A DNA stretch of 64,000 nt from Nakazawaea peltata (lineage: Eukaryota > Ascomycota > Pichiomycetes > Alaninales > Pachysolenaceae). Both the position numbers and the translations under genes were made by a program. Location: the NCBI GenBank assembly GCA_001599355.1, contig BCGQ01000001.1, positions 127,135-191,134 of the forward strand, in the 5' to 3' direction. How positions within the stretch are numbered: the stretch's first letter is position 1; each line of letters starts with the position of its first letter. Of this stretch, positions 40,496 to 49,477 are shown piece after piece. The notes under the pieces were generated by a model. The model made no database searches, was not told the origin of the DNA, and saw only the letters and a program-made list of their open reading frames with translations.

Positions 40496-41419
40496 ATGGG
40501 TAAAGTAGTAGCAGCATTGCAAATTGGGTCATCTCCTAAAGGGACCAAGACCACTTTGGAAAAGATCTTATCTTATGAACAAGAGATCATCGACTCCAAA
40601 GCTGAGTTAGTTGTCATTCCGGAACTGACCTTAGGCGGTTATCCGAAGGGATCAATCTTCGGCACTTACTTGGGTTTCAGATTACAAAGTGGTAGAGAAG
40701 AATTCGCTAAGTATTATGCCGAGGCCATTAGCTTGCCAGGTGAGGAAAGTGATATACTTGCTGGTTTGAGTTCCCGTACTGGTGCCTCCTTAGTTGTCGG
40801 TGTCATCGAGAAAGACGGTACTACTTTGTACTGTACTATGGCATTTTTTGATCCAAAACTTGGATATGTTGCTAAGCACAGAAAATTGATGCCAACTGCC
40901 ACCGAGAGATTGATCTGGGGTCAAGGTGACGGTAGTACTTTACCAGTTGTCGACTCAGCAGTCGGAAAACTTGGAGGTGCCATCTGTTGGGAGAACCATT
41001 TACCTTTACTTAGACAAGCTATGTATTCCAAGGGAGTTCAAGTATGGACTCTGCCTACTGTAGATGAAAGAGAAATCTGGAGAACCGTCATGAAGACTAT
41101 TGCCTATGAAGGAAGAATCTTTGTCGTCAGTGCCGTCCAGTTCATGCCTCCTCCTAAGGTCATGGGCTATACTGTTGAAAGTTGGGATGAAGATAGAAAT
41201 TGTATTAATGGTGGTAGTGTTATTGTTGATCCGTATGGAGAAATCATTGCTGGGCCATTACTTGGAAAAGAAGGATTATTGACGGCTGAGATTGATATTT
41301 CTAAGATCGTTGAGGCTCGTTATGATTTCGATCCTGTAGGTCATTATTCTAGAGGAGATGTATTCCAATTGACTGTGGATGAGAGAGCTAAAGATAAGGT
41401 CAAGTTTATCAAAGACTAA
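40496..41419 (+). CDS. Nitrilase-family carbon-nitrogen hydrolase (Nit1-type)
   Basis: A 307-residue member of the nitrilase branch. The catalytic triad is visible: Glu in [15 protein letters not shown], Lys in [13 protein letters not shown] and Cys in [17 protein letters not shown]. The WENHLPL form and the length fit aliphatic nitrilase/cyanide-hydratase-like enzymes (branch 1, like S. cerevisiae NIT1) rather than Nit2/Nit3 amidases. In several S. cerevisiae strains NIT1 is split by a stop; here the frame is whole. It would convert organic nitriles to acids and ammonia; the natural substrate is not known. Start at the first ATG after a C/A-rich leader, and it converges with POP2. Confidence 0.9.
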   Translation: MGKVVAALQIGSSPKGTKTTLEKILSYEQEIIDSKAELVVIPELTLGGYPKGSIFGTYLGFRLQSGREEFAKYYAEAISLPGEESDILAGLSSRTGASLVVGVIEKDGTTLYCTMAFFDPKLGYVAKHRKLMPTATERLIWGQGDGSTLPVVDSAVGKLGGAICWENHLPLLRQAMYSKGVQVWTLPTVDEREIWRTVMKTIAYEGRIFVVSAVQFMPPPKVMGYTVESWDEDRNCINGGSVIVDPYGEIIAGPLLGKEGLLTAEIDISKIVEARYDFDPVGHYSRGDVFQLTVDERAKDKVKFIKD

Positions 41420-41455
41420 TTACAAGTATATATAATCTTCTAAGATTGAAATTTA

Positions 41456-42889
41456 TTAAGCTTTATTGTAGTAACCACCTGTTAATTTTGGACTCAAAAT
41501 TGAGCCACCGTCAATCATAGATGAGTTGCCTTCTTTAGCACCTTGAGTTAACTGTGATAATACACTTGGAGGTGGCATCTCACCTCCGTTACCTTCTTCA
41601 GTACCAGACTCGGTGATACCCCAAAGTTGACCTTTACATTTAGTTAAAAGATCAAGACTCTTAGTCCTTAAAAACACAGCCTTCTTTAAAGCTTGGAAAC
41701 AATTATTGATCAAAAACGATTGACCTCCAACTTGGGCTAAGAACTGGTTCGTAGTGATATAAGATGATGGGATCAGAGTCAATTCCTCACATAAATTCTC
41801 CAACGATTTAGATGCTAACTGACCTTGGAATAACTTCTTAGAAATATATTTGATATCATAGACATTAGGGAAATATAAGTCGACCCATTCCTTGAAATCT
41901 ACATTGTCGACGGGCATCTCTCTATTTGTCAATAAACTGATCAAGAACCCAAGATCATATCCAGCATGGTAAGAAATCCATGTGATATCAGTATCCAAAC
42001 AAAGACCAGAGGTTTGTAAAACTTTGGCAAATGTCATAGGATCAATACCAAATTGTTCATGTTTTGTGAAATTCATTCCTGTCTTAATTAAATTATCGAT
42101 CGAATCCGACGAATATAACTCGGAACTCAAATCAAATTTGAAGTTGAAAATAAATGTCGAAGGTGTGTCACTCTTAGGCTTGTTACCATCTCTATCGGAG
42201 AAAGTCAACCCCAACTGGATCAAGTTCATGATATCAGCATTGGATCTCATGGTTTGGTAATGGAAATCATCAAGAGACCTGAAAGTTCCGATCGGTCTAG
42301 CCACGACACCGGGGAATTCGGTACTGATAGAGACGTACTTATATTTCGTGATGATTTCATTAATGAATGCAATTTCTTTATAAAAATTGTCGGCCCAAAC
42401 CTCTTTAACTTGAGAAGGAGCTATCGAGTTCTGTTGCTGTTGTTGTAATTGTTGTAACTGTCTTTGTTGTTGTAATTGTTGTTGCTGTTGAAGGAAAAGC
42501 TGTTGCTTTTGAAGTTGAGGTAATTGCTGTTGTTGAAGGATCAGTTGCTGTTGGAATTGCTGTGGTGCTTGTTGGAGTGATTGGTGACCATTCTGAGGTG
42601 TCGTCAGTCCATTTTGTGGCTGCTGCTGTTGTTGTTGTTGCTGTTGTAATAATTGGTACTGTTGTTGTTGGTACAATCTATTCTGGATTTGAGGTGACAT
42701 CATCAATCCTTGAGAATTCTGTTGTCCTTGATTCTGTGGTTGTTGTTGTTGACCCCCAGACCCACCTTGAGAACTTATCCTCAACTGAGAAAGGTTCTGC
42801 TGTATTAAGTCCAGAGGAAGGTTGGATCCATTTGATGCTGACTGTTGTTGCTGCATAAACTGCAGTGGGACATTATTATTCAAATTCAT
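41456..42889 (-). CDS. POP2: Pop2/Caf1 deadenylase subunit of the CCR4-NOT complex
   Basis: Subunit linking Ccr4 to Not1 in mRNA deadenylation. The first 150 residues are a Gln-rich, Asn/Leu-containing low-complexity region. The CAF1 domain follows (about 160-430): KEVWADNFYKEIAFINEII, SISTEFPGVVARPIGTFRS, FDLSSELYSSDSID and ITWISYHAGYDLGFLISLL. Compared with the DEDD set of animal Caf1 enzymes, the first Asp is Ser (SISTEF). The last position reads Gln (VGGQSFLINNCF) where animals have SDSLLT. This SEDQ arrangement is the one seen in S. cerevisiae Pop2, so it predates the split of these lineages. Start at the first ATG; 477 residues against 433 in S. cerevisiae. Confidence 0.93.
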   Translation of the reverse strand: MNLNNNVPLQFMQQQQSASNGSNLPLDLIQQNLSQLRISSQGGSGGQQQQPQNQGQQNSQGLMMSPQIQNRLYQQQQYQLLQQQQQQQQQPQNGLTTPQNGHQSLQQAPQQFQQQLILQQQQLPQLQKQQLFLQQQQQLQQQRQLQQLQQQQQNSIAPSQVKEVWADNFYKEIAFINEIITKYKYVSISTEFPGVVARPIGTFRSLDDFHYQTMRSNADIMNLIQLGLTFSDRDGNKPKSDTPSTFIFNFKFDLSSELYSSDSIDNLIKTGMNFTKHEQFGIDPMTFAKVLQTSGLCLDTDITWISYHAGYDLGFLISLLTNREMPVDNVDFKEWVDLYFPNVYDIKYISKKLFQGQLASKSLENLCEELTLIPSSYITTNQFLAQVGGQSFLINNCFQALKKAVFLRTKSLDLLTKCKGQLWGITESGTEEGNGGEMPPPSVLSQLTQGAKEGNSSMIDGGSILSPKLTGGYYNKA

Positions 42890-43147
42890 AGCCCAGATGG
42901 CTCACTCTCTCGTCTTATGATCTAGTTAACCATGCAATAACCTTACGGATGCTTTCTTTCAATCTCTCTTTCAATTGCCTTCCCTTCTGGTAGTTCACTC
43001 CTTGAACAATTTTTTCGACACGATTTCCTAATGGGGAAATTTGAATTTACACGACTTTTACAAAGGGGGTTAGTGGATTGGTGTTACGATGTATAGTGCT
43101 TATTGAGATTACGGTCTATTGATGTTTATTGGATATGCATTATTAAA

Positions 43148-45098
43148 TCAGTCAAACCCCTTGAAATCGGTCTCTTCATTCACCTCCTCTTCCTCTTCAT
43201 CATCTTCTCTCTTTCTCTTATATTTAGCCTTTGGATCCTCACCTGTCATTTTAGATCTGTCTTCCTCATCAGCTGGTGGTGGGACAAACCATGGGATTTT
43301 ACCTCTATTAAAATCGTTTAAAATTTGTTTAGAAACACCACTTTCATCAGGTTCACCTCCTTTCAATAATCTACCGTATTTTCTTGCGATTAATTCGATG
43401 AATTCTGTGGAATTCTCCCATCCTTTGATTTCATAAGTTCTCTCCAAATGCTTTCTTTGACATTTCTCTAAAAGAGCTGGAATATATTGTTCTGGATGAG
43501 TGACATGCTCGACTCTTACTACACCTCTGAATAAGACATCCGATTCAGTGTCATGAGAAGATGGCGGCACAATACCTGGACAATCAATTAAGAAAATTCT
43601 CTTCATCAATGTGATATATTGCCAAATCTTGGTCTCACCAGGAATTGGCAGAACAGTACATACTTTCTTCTTTCTCAATGTATTGATAATCGAAGATTTA
43701 CCAGTATTTGGATAACCAATAAATCCTACAGAGATTTGTTTTCTGTCTGAATGCAACGATGAGAATTGTCTCAACAATTGGATCAACGAACCTTTACCAA
43801 AAGAATTGGTAATGGAAGCGTGGAATGCCAAAGTTGGATGATCTTTAGATAAATGCTTTACCCAAGCGGTCTAAATAAATGTTAGTAAGTTGAATCTCGA
43901 AATCAAATCTTCTTCAAGAGTATTCTGTCTGTTTTACTGAAGGAATTGAAAATGTTGGGTTCTTTACTACGAATATCATCATTATGGAGAATTTCTTACG
44001 AAACCTCAAACGATATTCAACTCTTAAGATCCCGAGTATCACTCGAAAGTTGCCGATTCATCAAAACGATGACTCGACGGGTATCTAGCTAAGTCCAAAA
44101 CGGAAAAAGCAGGATGGTGAGCAATATATTGATCTTCCAAAGACGTAACAGACAGACTTAATGGAGCTGAAAATTGAAATTTTCAAGTAAGGAATGTCCT
44201 GACTAATGCTTTGGGGTGGAAATGAAAAAAAAAGGTTATACAAAAGACAGAATCTCTGTTGAAACAAAGATAAAAAAATACTTACGGCAACCCAAACGGG
44301 AACAAGATCACACTTGTTCAATACGAAAATTAAATGCTTGTGTGGGCACTCGTTCTTGATATAATTCTCAACGGTTCTACATCTAGTTCCTTCTGGATCT
44401 CTAGCATCTAGCACATGAATAACGACATCGGAAGAGTCGATAACTTTGTATAATTCGTTCCAGATTCTCTTGGATTGACCCTTATTGAAGATGGCCTCTT
44501 TGGCTTCCAGAGTAGCACCATCCTCATTCTCAGTATTAGAGTTCATCAACCCCAAAGTGGTGTTTAATTCAATCTTTTCTTGGTATGCCTTGGCGTCATC
44601 CTCGGCAAGTTGAGCCAATTCTTCAAAACTCGACAGCTTAACAGTCTTTGGTTTCTTACGTTGTTGTTTTGGGCCAAAAGCATGTTCATAACTCTCATTA
44701 TCCAAGATTCTCAGTTTTGGAGACTCAGTAGAATCTTTCTCATCCAATAAAGACATTGGTAATTTGTTTCTCTTCATCAAAAATTGATACGAATCACTCT
44801 TCTTATCACCTAAGGCTTCTCTGAAATGGGACAAAGCATCTTGACTGATAACTCTGGTATTTCCGAACCAACGCTTGTTTGGATCAACTCTAGCAATTGG
44901 CAGCTTGGTATCTTGTAAATTGGCAGCCTTAATGATATCACCTTTAGCATTTCTAACCGCTCTACCCTCTTTGTACATGGCAAGATGCTTTACCTTCTTA
45001 GCATCTCTGTAGAAGTTTTCACCCTTGACACGCAAGTTACCATCTCTCAAATCTCCTTGTCTTTCACGGCGCTTAGCCTCTTTCTTACCGGTACCCAT
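43148..45098 (-). CDS. NOG2: Nog2 nucleolar GTPase for 60S assembly, two exons
   Basis: GTPase that marks pre-60S particles before nuclear export. Exon 1 (45098-44286, 271 codons) starts [20 protein letters not shown] and ends inside the G4 region, [14 protein letters not shown]. Exon 2 (43870-43148) continues [19 protein letters not shown], then the circularly permuted G1 ([14 protein letters not shown]) and G3 ([11 protein letters not shown]) motifs. It ends in an acidic/basic tail, for a product of 511 residues (S. cerevisiae 486). The intron (44285-43871, 415 bases, phase 0) has a GTAAGT donor, TACTAAC branch site and TTTAG acceptor. In S. cerevisiae the NOG2 intron houses the H/ACA snoRNA snR191, and this intron is likewise unusually long. 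The promoter has RRPE-like words. Confidence 0.95.
43950..44220 (-). ncRNA. Candidate intronic H/ACA snoRNA (snR191-like) in the NOG2 intron
   Basis: The 3' part folds as an H/ACA hairpin. A lower stem pairs GGG.CTT with AAG.CCC. A two-sided pocket (AAGAGTT / GTAGTA) follows, then an upper stem GAATATC pairing with GATATTC (43977-43971). After the lower stem comes ACA at 43955-43953, three bases before the proposed end at 43950. There are 15 bases from the upper stem to ACA, the usual 14-16. In S. cerevisiae the NOG2 intron carries snR191 (274 nt), which guides two pseudouridines in 25S rRNA. A similar length here would put the 5' end near 44220. The H box is not clear and the guide was not matched to rRNA, so the 5' limit is approximate. 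Confidence 0.55.
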
Positions 45099-45169
45099 CT
45101 TTATATCTCAATTGGTCCTCGACTCTTCTTAAGAAGAAACTCTCTCTAACCCCTTACAAATATCAAAAA

Positions 45170-45209
45170 GATGAGGAAGAAAATTTTTTTTCTCTATAGA
45201 AAATTTTTT
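45170..45209. promoter_or_regulatory. PAC-like and two RRPE-like words upstream of NOG2
   Basis: GATGAG (45170-45175; PAC is GCGATGAG) is followed by GAAAATTTTTTT (45179-45190) and GAAAATTTTTT (45199-45209), 70-110 bases before the NOG2 ATG in the 243-base divergent promoter shared with the PITH gene. Confidence 0.5.
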
Positions 45210-45341
45210 CTTTCTTTTTCCTGTTAGTATGTGCCTAAAGAGGAAATACAAGAGAGCCCCTAATGAGATTCCTGATTGGGACAGCTGAGTATTTATATGT
45301 TGATTTGCTAGTTGGTCGAAGAGTTGTGTAGGCCGGCCAAA

Positions 45342-46067
45342 ATGTCACATAACCATTCACATGGTGGTCATTGCCACGATGAAAGTGGAGGAGATGGTCA
45401 TTCTCATCTGCATATTCAACAGATTCCTACTTTGGAGTCACAAACATTATATAAAAAGATCGAGCTTTCAAGGGTGTCGGGGTTGAATTTTGCCAATTCT
45501 CAGGAAGAGTTGTCGAAGGTATTCAAACATTCAGGGAACAAGTATCAAATTAGACCTATTTTTCAGAGTGATTGTGACAATCAGTTGATTATTAAGGTTC
45601 CATTCGTCGATAGTATCAAATTATACTCAATAATATTGAGGACCAACGGTAAACCAGAAAACTGCCCAAGGCATATCAAATTATATAAGGACAACGACAA
45701 GCTTGATTTTGATAGCATTGAGAATGCCAAACTGAATTACCAATTCGAGCATCCTCTTGTCGGGTATGTGGAAGATGAAGATTATAGTAGCAGTCTGCTG
45801 GATTTAAGTGTTGAGAATGACGACACCTTTGTCGAACATCATTTACCAAGGTCTACCTTCACTAACGTTAGTCAGCTCACTATATTTTTCGCTGATAATT
45901 GGGCTAATGACGATGACGAATATTTGAAAATTTACAGTATCGAATTCAGAGGAGAATTCAAAGAATTGAACAGAGCTCCTATCATCACTTCTTACGAGAG
46001 TGCAGCCAATCCCGCTGATCACAAAAATCTTACTGCCGAAGAAGCCTTGAACATAAAGAAAATCTGA
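45342..46067 (+). CDS. PITH-domain protein (PITHD1 family)
   Basis: A 241-residue protein starting MSHNHSHGGHCHDESGGDGH, the His-rich leader typical of PITHD1 homologues. The PITH domain (C-terminal proteasome-interacting domain of thioredoxin-like proteins) covers about 40-220: KIELSRVSGLNFANSQEE, QLIIKVPFVDSIKLYSIIL, RHIKLYKDNDKLDFD and LTIFFADNWANDDDEYLKIY, then IEFRGEFKE. PITH domains bind the 26S proteasome; the role of the free-standing yeast protein is not known. The ATG at 45342 is chosen because upstream in-frame codons begin with TTG at 45312 and have no family counterpart. Confidence 0.9.
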   Translation: MSHNHSHGGHCHDESGGDGHSHLHIQQIPTLESQTLYKKIELSRVSGLNFANSQEELSKVFKHSGNKYQIRPIFQSDCDNQLIIKVPFVDSIKLYSIILRTNGKPENCPRHIKLYKDNDKLDFDSIENAKLNYQFEHPLVGYVEDEDYSSSLLDLSVENDDTFVEHHLPRSTFTNVSQLTIFFADNWANDDDEYLKIYSIEFRGEFKELNRAPIITSYESAANPADHKNLTAEEALNIKKI

Positions 46068-46223
46068 TCCTCTTCGAGCCGCACTGGCAGAAATAAACAT
46101 TTTTTAAGGCCGAATGTGTGGGGAAGGAAAACCATCTTTTTACATGTGCCTTGTTGCTATGGATATAAACTTGCCTTACGTTTCTTTGTGGTCGATCCAT
46201 GGGATTATTTAACTGTGAATAAT

Positions 46224-47027
46224 ATGATTGTCGATGATTATAGTAGCTTTGACCAATTTGTAGTCAGTGAGGTGGTGCCTGGTGTCGCACATGTGCAGAT
46301 CAATAGACTGTTCTGCTACAACTCTTTTGATCAGAAGACCTGGTTACAATATGGATCTCTTTTCAGAAAACTCGATGAGGATACCAGTGTCAAATGCATA
46401 ATTCTTTCAGGGAATGGGAAACTGTTTTGCTCAGGTTTGGATTTGAAAGAAGCTTATTCTTTATTTGGAGAATATGAACGTAATAGGGGGCTGCTTTATC
46501 AACATATTAAGGAGTTTCAAGATAATATTGGAACCCCTCTGACAATTGACACCCCTACTATAGTCCTAGTTCATGGAGCATGTATTGGATTAGGTATGGA
46601 TATTATCGGTGCAATCCCTATAAGGGTGGCCTCTGAGGACTCCAAAATGTCTATAAAGGAAATAAGTGTAGGTATTGTGGCAGATATCGGATCATTGCAG
46701 AGACTTCCTAATGCTTGTTCCAACAAGTCTAAATTAGCCGAACTTTGTCTTACAGCTGATTCATTTAGTGCTAAGACTGGTATGGATGAATTGGGATTGT
46801 TTAGTTACGTTACAGAATCTAAAGAATTAGGAATTAAAAAATGCATTGAGATAGCCGCAAAAATATCAAAGTATGCAAGGCAAGATATCAAAGGAACTAA
46901 AAGATTCATCTCTCAAATGACCGAAAGCGGGGTGCAACAAGGCTTGGAAGATATAGCTAAATACAATACTGAGTATTTAGATTTGAGTGCAGCTGTCCGC
47001 ATTATCAAAAGAGTAATGAAACTTTGA
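46224..47027 (+). CDS. Enoyl-CoA hydratase/isomerase family protein, dienoyl-CoA isomerase-like
   Basis: Crotonase-fold enzyme of 267 residues. The oxyanion-hole segments are GNGKLFCSGLDL and HGACIGLGMDIIGA. IKEISVGIVADIGSLQRLPN matches the delta3,5-delta2,4-dienoyl-CoA isomerase signature (VKEVDVGLAADVGTLQRLPK), with the acidic pair Glu/Asp in place and the upstream Asp in GMDIIGA. This puts it with Dci1/Ech1, which serve beta-oxidation of unsaturated fatty acids with odd-numbered double bonds. The C-terminus is VMKL, which is not a standard peroxisomal PTS1 (SKL type), and no PTS2 is seen. The ATG at 46224 (MIVDDYSS) is preferred over a GTG-initiated frame from 46116. Confidence 0.85.
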   Translation: MIVDDYSSFDQFVVSEVVPGVAHVQINRLFCYNSFDQKTWLQYGSLFRKLDEDTSVKCIILSGNGKLFCSGLDLKEAYSLFGEYERNRGLLYQHIKEFQDNIGTPLTIDTPTIVLVHGACIGLGMDIIGAIPIRVASEDSKMSIKEISVGIVADIGSLQRLPNACSNKSKLAELCLTADSFSAKTGMDELGLFSYVTESKELGIKKCIEIAAKISKYARQDIKGTKRFISQMTESGVQQGLEDIAKYNTEYLDLSAAVRIIKRVMKL

Positions 47028-47032
47028 ACCCC

Positions 47033-47539
47033 TCATTCTGCAGAATACATATTATAATATGATGAAATGAACTCATTTGTAGCTGCCGTAGAAACAGGTC
47101 TTGGCACTGAAGAATCGGGGATGGGAACTGCAGATGAAATATAAGTTCCAATCAATAACTCGGTAAAATCATCATTACAAACAGCACATGTTCTCTTACT
47201 CTTTTTGATTTGAGTGTTCAAGCATTTACTGTGGAAATAGTGTTGACAAGTGCCCAATTGTTTAATCTTATCCTTTGGTTTGAATCTCTTGGAACAAATT
47301 TTACAATCTTCCTCTTCACCCTCGTTAGTGAAGATCGAGTCTTTATATACCATTGTAGGTAACTTCTCATCTACCAATTTTTGCAAATCAGATGATCCCA
47401 AAGTATACGAACTCTTAATACTTTTGGCTCCTACTTCATTCAGATCGCTATCAAGCTCAAGATTCTGTTCAGGTAATGAGATGACAAATTTTTTCCTCAG
47501 AATCATCTCTCTCACCACTATATAACTTTTATTACCCAT
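47033..47539 (-). CDS. Small RING-H2 finger protein, possible E3 ubiquitin ligase
   Basis: A 168-residue protein with a RING-H2 domain at about 77-122: CKICSKRFKPKDKIKQLGTC, then HYFHSKCLNTQI and CAVCNDDF, giving the C-C-C-H-H-C-C-C ligand order. The N-terminal 75 residues and Ser/Pro-rich tail have no recognisable domain. No membrane segment is seen. The RING suggests an E3 ubiquitin ligase; substrate and location are unknown. The stop is five bases from that of the convergent dienoyl-CoA isomerase gene, so the two 3' ends must overlap. The start ATG at 47537-47539 is the first in frame. Confidence 0.8.
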   Translation of the reverse strand: MGNKSYIVVREMILRKKFVISLPEQNLELDSDLNEVGAKSIKSSYTLGSSDLQKLVDEKLPTMVYKDSIFTNEGEEEDCKICSKRFKPKDKIKQLGTCQHYFHSKCLNTQIKKSKRTCAVCNDDFTELLIGTYISSAVPIPDSSVPRPVSTAATNEFISSYYNMYSAE

Positions 47540-47880
47540 GAAATAGTAGTCGAGACTGAATTGTTAATACAAATCCCAACAATATCTAAATTCTACTTAC
47601 TAAATAAAGGCAAACATGGTAAGACTAAGAGCCATGCCGATCAAAATAAGCCCATTGAAAACCTTCACAAAGGTCAACACTTTAGATGCACGAATATCTA
47701 TCTTTTTAAGGAGCCCATATGGCTCGGTATCAAATATCATTTGCCCCTTTTCAATCGGTTCAATCGGCGCTAAATTAATAAATAACCCCTTTTTATCCAC
47801 AAAAGAAATTGATTTTTTTTTAAGGAAAAGGAGCTTAAAGGGGCATGTTAAAGGGGTTAAGGAGTATTGTAAAGGGGCTA

Positions 47881-47928
47881 CACCATTTTGATAGGACACC
47901 ATTTTGATAGGACACCATTTTGATAGGA
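47881..47928 (+). repeat. Three perfect 16-base tandem repeats before a small membrane-protein gene
   Basis: The unit CACCATTTTGATAGGA occurs at 47881-47896, 47897-47912 and 47913-47928 without a mismatch. Just upstream (47830-47880) TTAAAGGGG-like words appear three times. The block lies 27 bases before the ATG at 47955, in its presumed 5' leader. Perfect identity implies a recent expansion. Confidence 0.85.
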
Positions 47929-47954
47929 AATCTTTTAGTTTCGTGATACTCCTC

Positions 47955-48371
47955 ATGACAGCTGCAATTTTCACGGCAATTTTCATTTTATTCGCTCCAT
48001 TTTTGATTTGGGTTATCCCATTCTTAATCGCTGCATTTTGTTTATCGGCGGTTCTTATTCTTGTCTTGACAGGCCTCAGTTGGGTATATGAATACGCATC
48101 CGACGCGACACAGAAATCCAAGATGTCAATTTTACGCCCTTTAATGGTATGGATAGCTGGTTTAGTCCCCCCTGAAGGGTCTACAATTAGCTGGAATATG
48201 TTCTCCATAAGGTTACCGGATCGGATGACTAAAAGCATTACTGATACTGTTTCAAATAGCAGAGAATACCTAAATCAGTCTATATGTTCACTATTCGAGC
48301 TCTACCATTTCCCATCTACATTTTCTATCAAAGAATCTCAGATAACCGATCCGAGAAATACCATCAATTGA
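47955..48371 (+). CDS. Small protein with N-terminal membrane hairpin (139 aa), LDO16-like layout
   Basis: From the ATG at 47955 the frame encodes MTAAIFTAIFILFAPFLIWV, continuing IPFLIAAFCLSAVLILVLTG. This is a 50-residue hydrophobic stretch broken by prolines, followed by about 85 polar residues. An N-terminal hydrophobic hairpin plus soluble tail is the layout of the promethin/LDO16 (Osw5) lipid-droplet proteins, but I see no decisive sequence identity, so this is a loose comparison. An opposite-strand frame (47600-48238) overlaps it; that one is Lys-rich where this one is hydrophobic and crosses the tandem repeats. The plus-strand reading is preferred. The open frame continues upstream without an ATG to 47904. 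Confidence 0.5.
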   Translation: MTAAIFTAIFILFAPFLIWVIPFLIAAFCLSAVLILVLTGLSWVYEYASDATQKSKMSILRPLMVWIAGLVPPEGSTISWNMFSIRLPDRMTKSITDTVSNSREYLNQSICSLFELYHFPSTFSIKESQITDPRNTIN

Positions 48372-48396
48372 GTTATATACATATAATTTACATACT

Positions 48397-49236
48397 TCAT
48401 TTCCTATTGAGATTATGCTTTTTTTTCAACCTTTCATATTCCTGCCTCATAGTGACGTAACCAAGATGAACTTTACCGACAAAATGATCTGCCAATCTCC
48501 TATCACTGTCCAATCTGGACAAATAAGCCGCGCAAACCTCACAGACTTGCAATTTCTGTTGTGAAGACTGACCTAAGCTCTCACTGAGGTCTCTAAGCAG
48601 TTGCAGCACCAGTACTCTTTGTTTAAGAAGACTCTCGAGTGTTTTCGCTAATTCCAAACTCTTTGATATTTCATTATTTTTCACCAATAAGTCCAACTCT
48701 TGTTGTGTCAATCCAATCTTCATATCTATAACGTCTAATTCTTTTGTCCTTGCTGCTAATTTCTCCTTCTCTTCTGGGGTGTGCTCTAATCTCTTGATCA
48801 GTATCACAATCTTACTGTTACAATCATTAATAAATCCTTCGAGATCTTTCATATATTCCAACTCAAAGTCTTCAAAAGTAAACCCTTTTGTCACCAAAGA
48901 TTCGTAAAGAATTTTATGCTTCTCTAAATGGATCTTTGGACATTTACCAAAATCTTGTCTGGTTCCTTGAAAAAGATCATATGGACAAACACCTACAACG
49001 AATGATTTACATATTCTGTAGTCATTCAACAGTGAAGGGCTCTCACCAGAAGATAAACCGGTATGATTCCCGCTGCCATTCCCATCCCCATTGCCATATG
49101 ACTTCCCGCTTCCATTCTCTTGTGCAAATTTTTTGAGTTCATAGTTGGATTTGAAGTTACGGGGGAGCTTATCCAAAGTTCCTCGTCCCATCAACATCTC
49201 TAGAAGCTTTCGCTGTTCAGTACTTGATACAGTCAT
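48397..49236 (-). CDS. LUC7: Luc7 U1 snRNP splicing factor
   Basis: U1 snRNP protein that helps choose 5' splice sites. Matches yeast Luc7 throughout: the start TEQRKLLEMLMGRG, zinc finger 1 (CCCH: ICKSFVVGVCPYDLFQGT, then GKCPKIHLEKHKILYE), a helical middle (TKELDVIDMKIGLTQQELDL) and zinc finger 2 (QQKLQVCEVCAAYLSRLDSD, RRLADHFVGKVHLGYVTMR). Between the N-terminal helix and finger 1 is a Gly/Asn/Ser-rich insert (about residues 40-70, including GNGDGNGSGNHTG) that is absent in S. cerevisiae. Length of 279 compares with 261. Start at the first ATG. Confidence 0.95.
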   Translation of the reverse strand: MTVSSTEQRKLLEMLMGRGTLDKLPRNFKSNYELKKFAQENGSGKSYGNGDGNGSGNHTGLSSGESPSLLNDYRICKSFVVGVCPYDLFQGTRQDFGKCPKIHLEKHKILYESLVTKGFTFEDFELEYMKDLEGFINDCNSKIVILIKRLEHTPEEKEKLAARTKELDVIDMKIGLTQQELDLLVKNNEISKSLELAKTLESLLKQRVLVLQLLRDLSESLGQSSQQKLQVCEVCAAYLSRLDSDRRLADHFVGKVHLGYVTMRQEYERLKKKHNLNRK

Positions 49237-49370
49237 TTCCAGTCAAATATCCCGCCAGTCAATGCCAAGCAGAGGCTCTACAAGAATTTAATAAGGCAAA
49301 AAAATTTCAACTAAATCAGAACAGCATTTTATTAATTTGAATTGTATGGTAACAAAAAAAAGAAAGCGAA

Positions 49371-49477
49371 CTCCTCATGGGGGGCTCGAACCCCCGACAT
49401 TTCGGTCAACTTTTGAATGAAGTTGAAGAAACTTAATCCTTAAAAGCCGAACGCTCTACCAACTGAGCTAACAAGGA
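49371..49477 (-). tRNA. tRNA-Lys(UUU) with a 34-base intron
   Basis: Exon 1 is 49477-49441 (37 bases) and exon 2 is 49406-49371 (36 bases), giving a 73-base mature tRNA. Acceptor arms TCCTTGT and ATGAGGA pair with a wobble; the D arm is GCTC...GAGC, the anticodon stem TTCGG/CCGAA with loop CTTTTAA (anticodon TTT), and the T arm GGGGG TTCGAGC CCCCC. A- and B-box words are normal. The intron sits in the canonical place, one base 3' of the anticodon, as in S. cerevisiae tRNA-Lys(UUU). It has a possible anticodon-pairing segment (TTCAAAAG). CCA is not encoded. Confidence 0.97.

Noticed and set aside
46116-46223. 36-residue N-terminal extension of the dienoyl-CoA isomerase-like frame
   Set aside because: It begins with GTG, has no family counterpart, and the first ATG (46224) gives the expected N-terminus; the same reasoning set the starts of HMG1, ESF2, DSS1, IMP1, PRO3 and the PITH gene.
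47600-48238. Minus-strand frame of 212 codons
   Set aside because: Overlaps the plus-strand membrane-hairpin gene, crosses the 16-base tandem repeats and has no family-like content; its Lys/Ile-rich sequence is the complement of the hydrophobic stretch.
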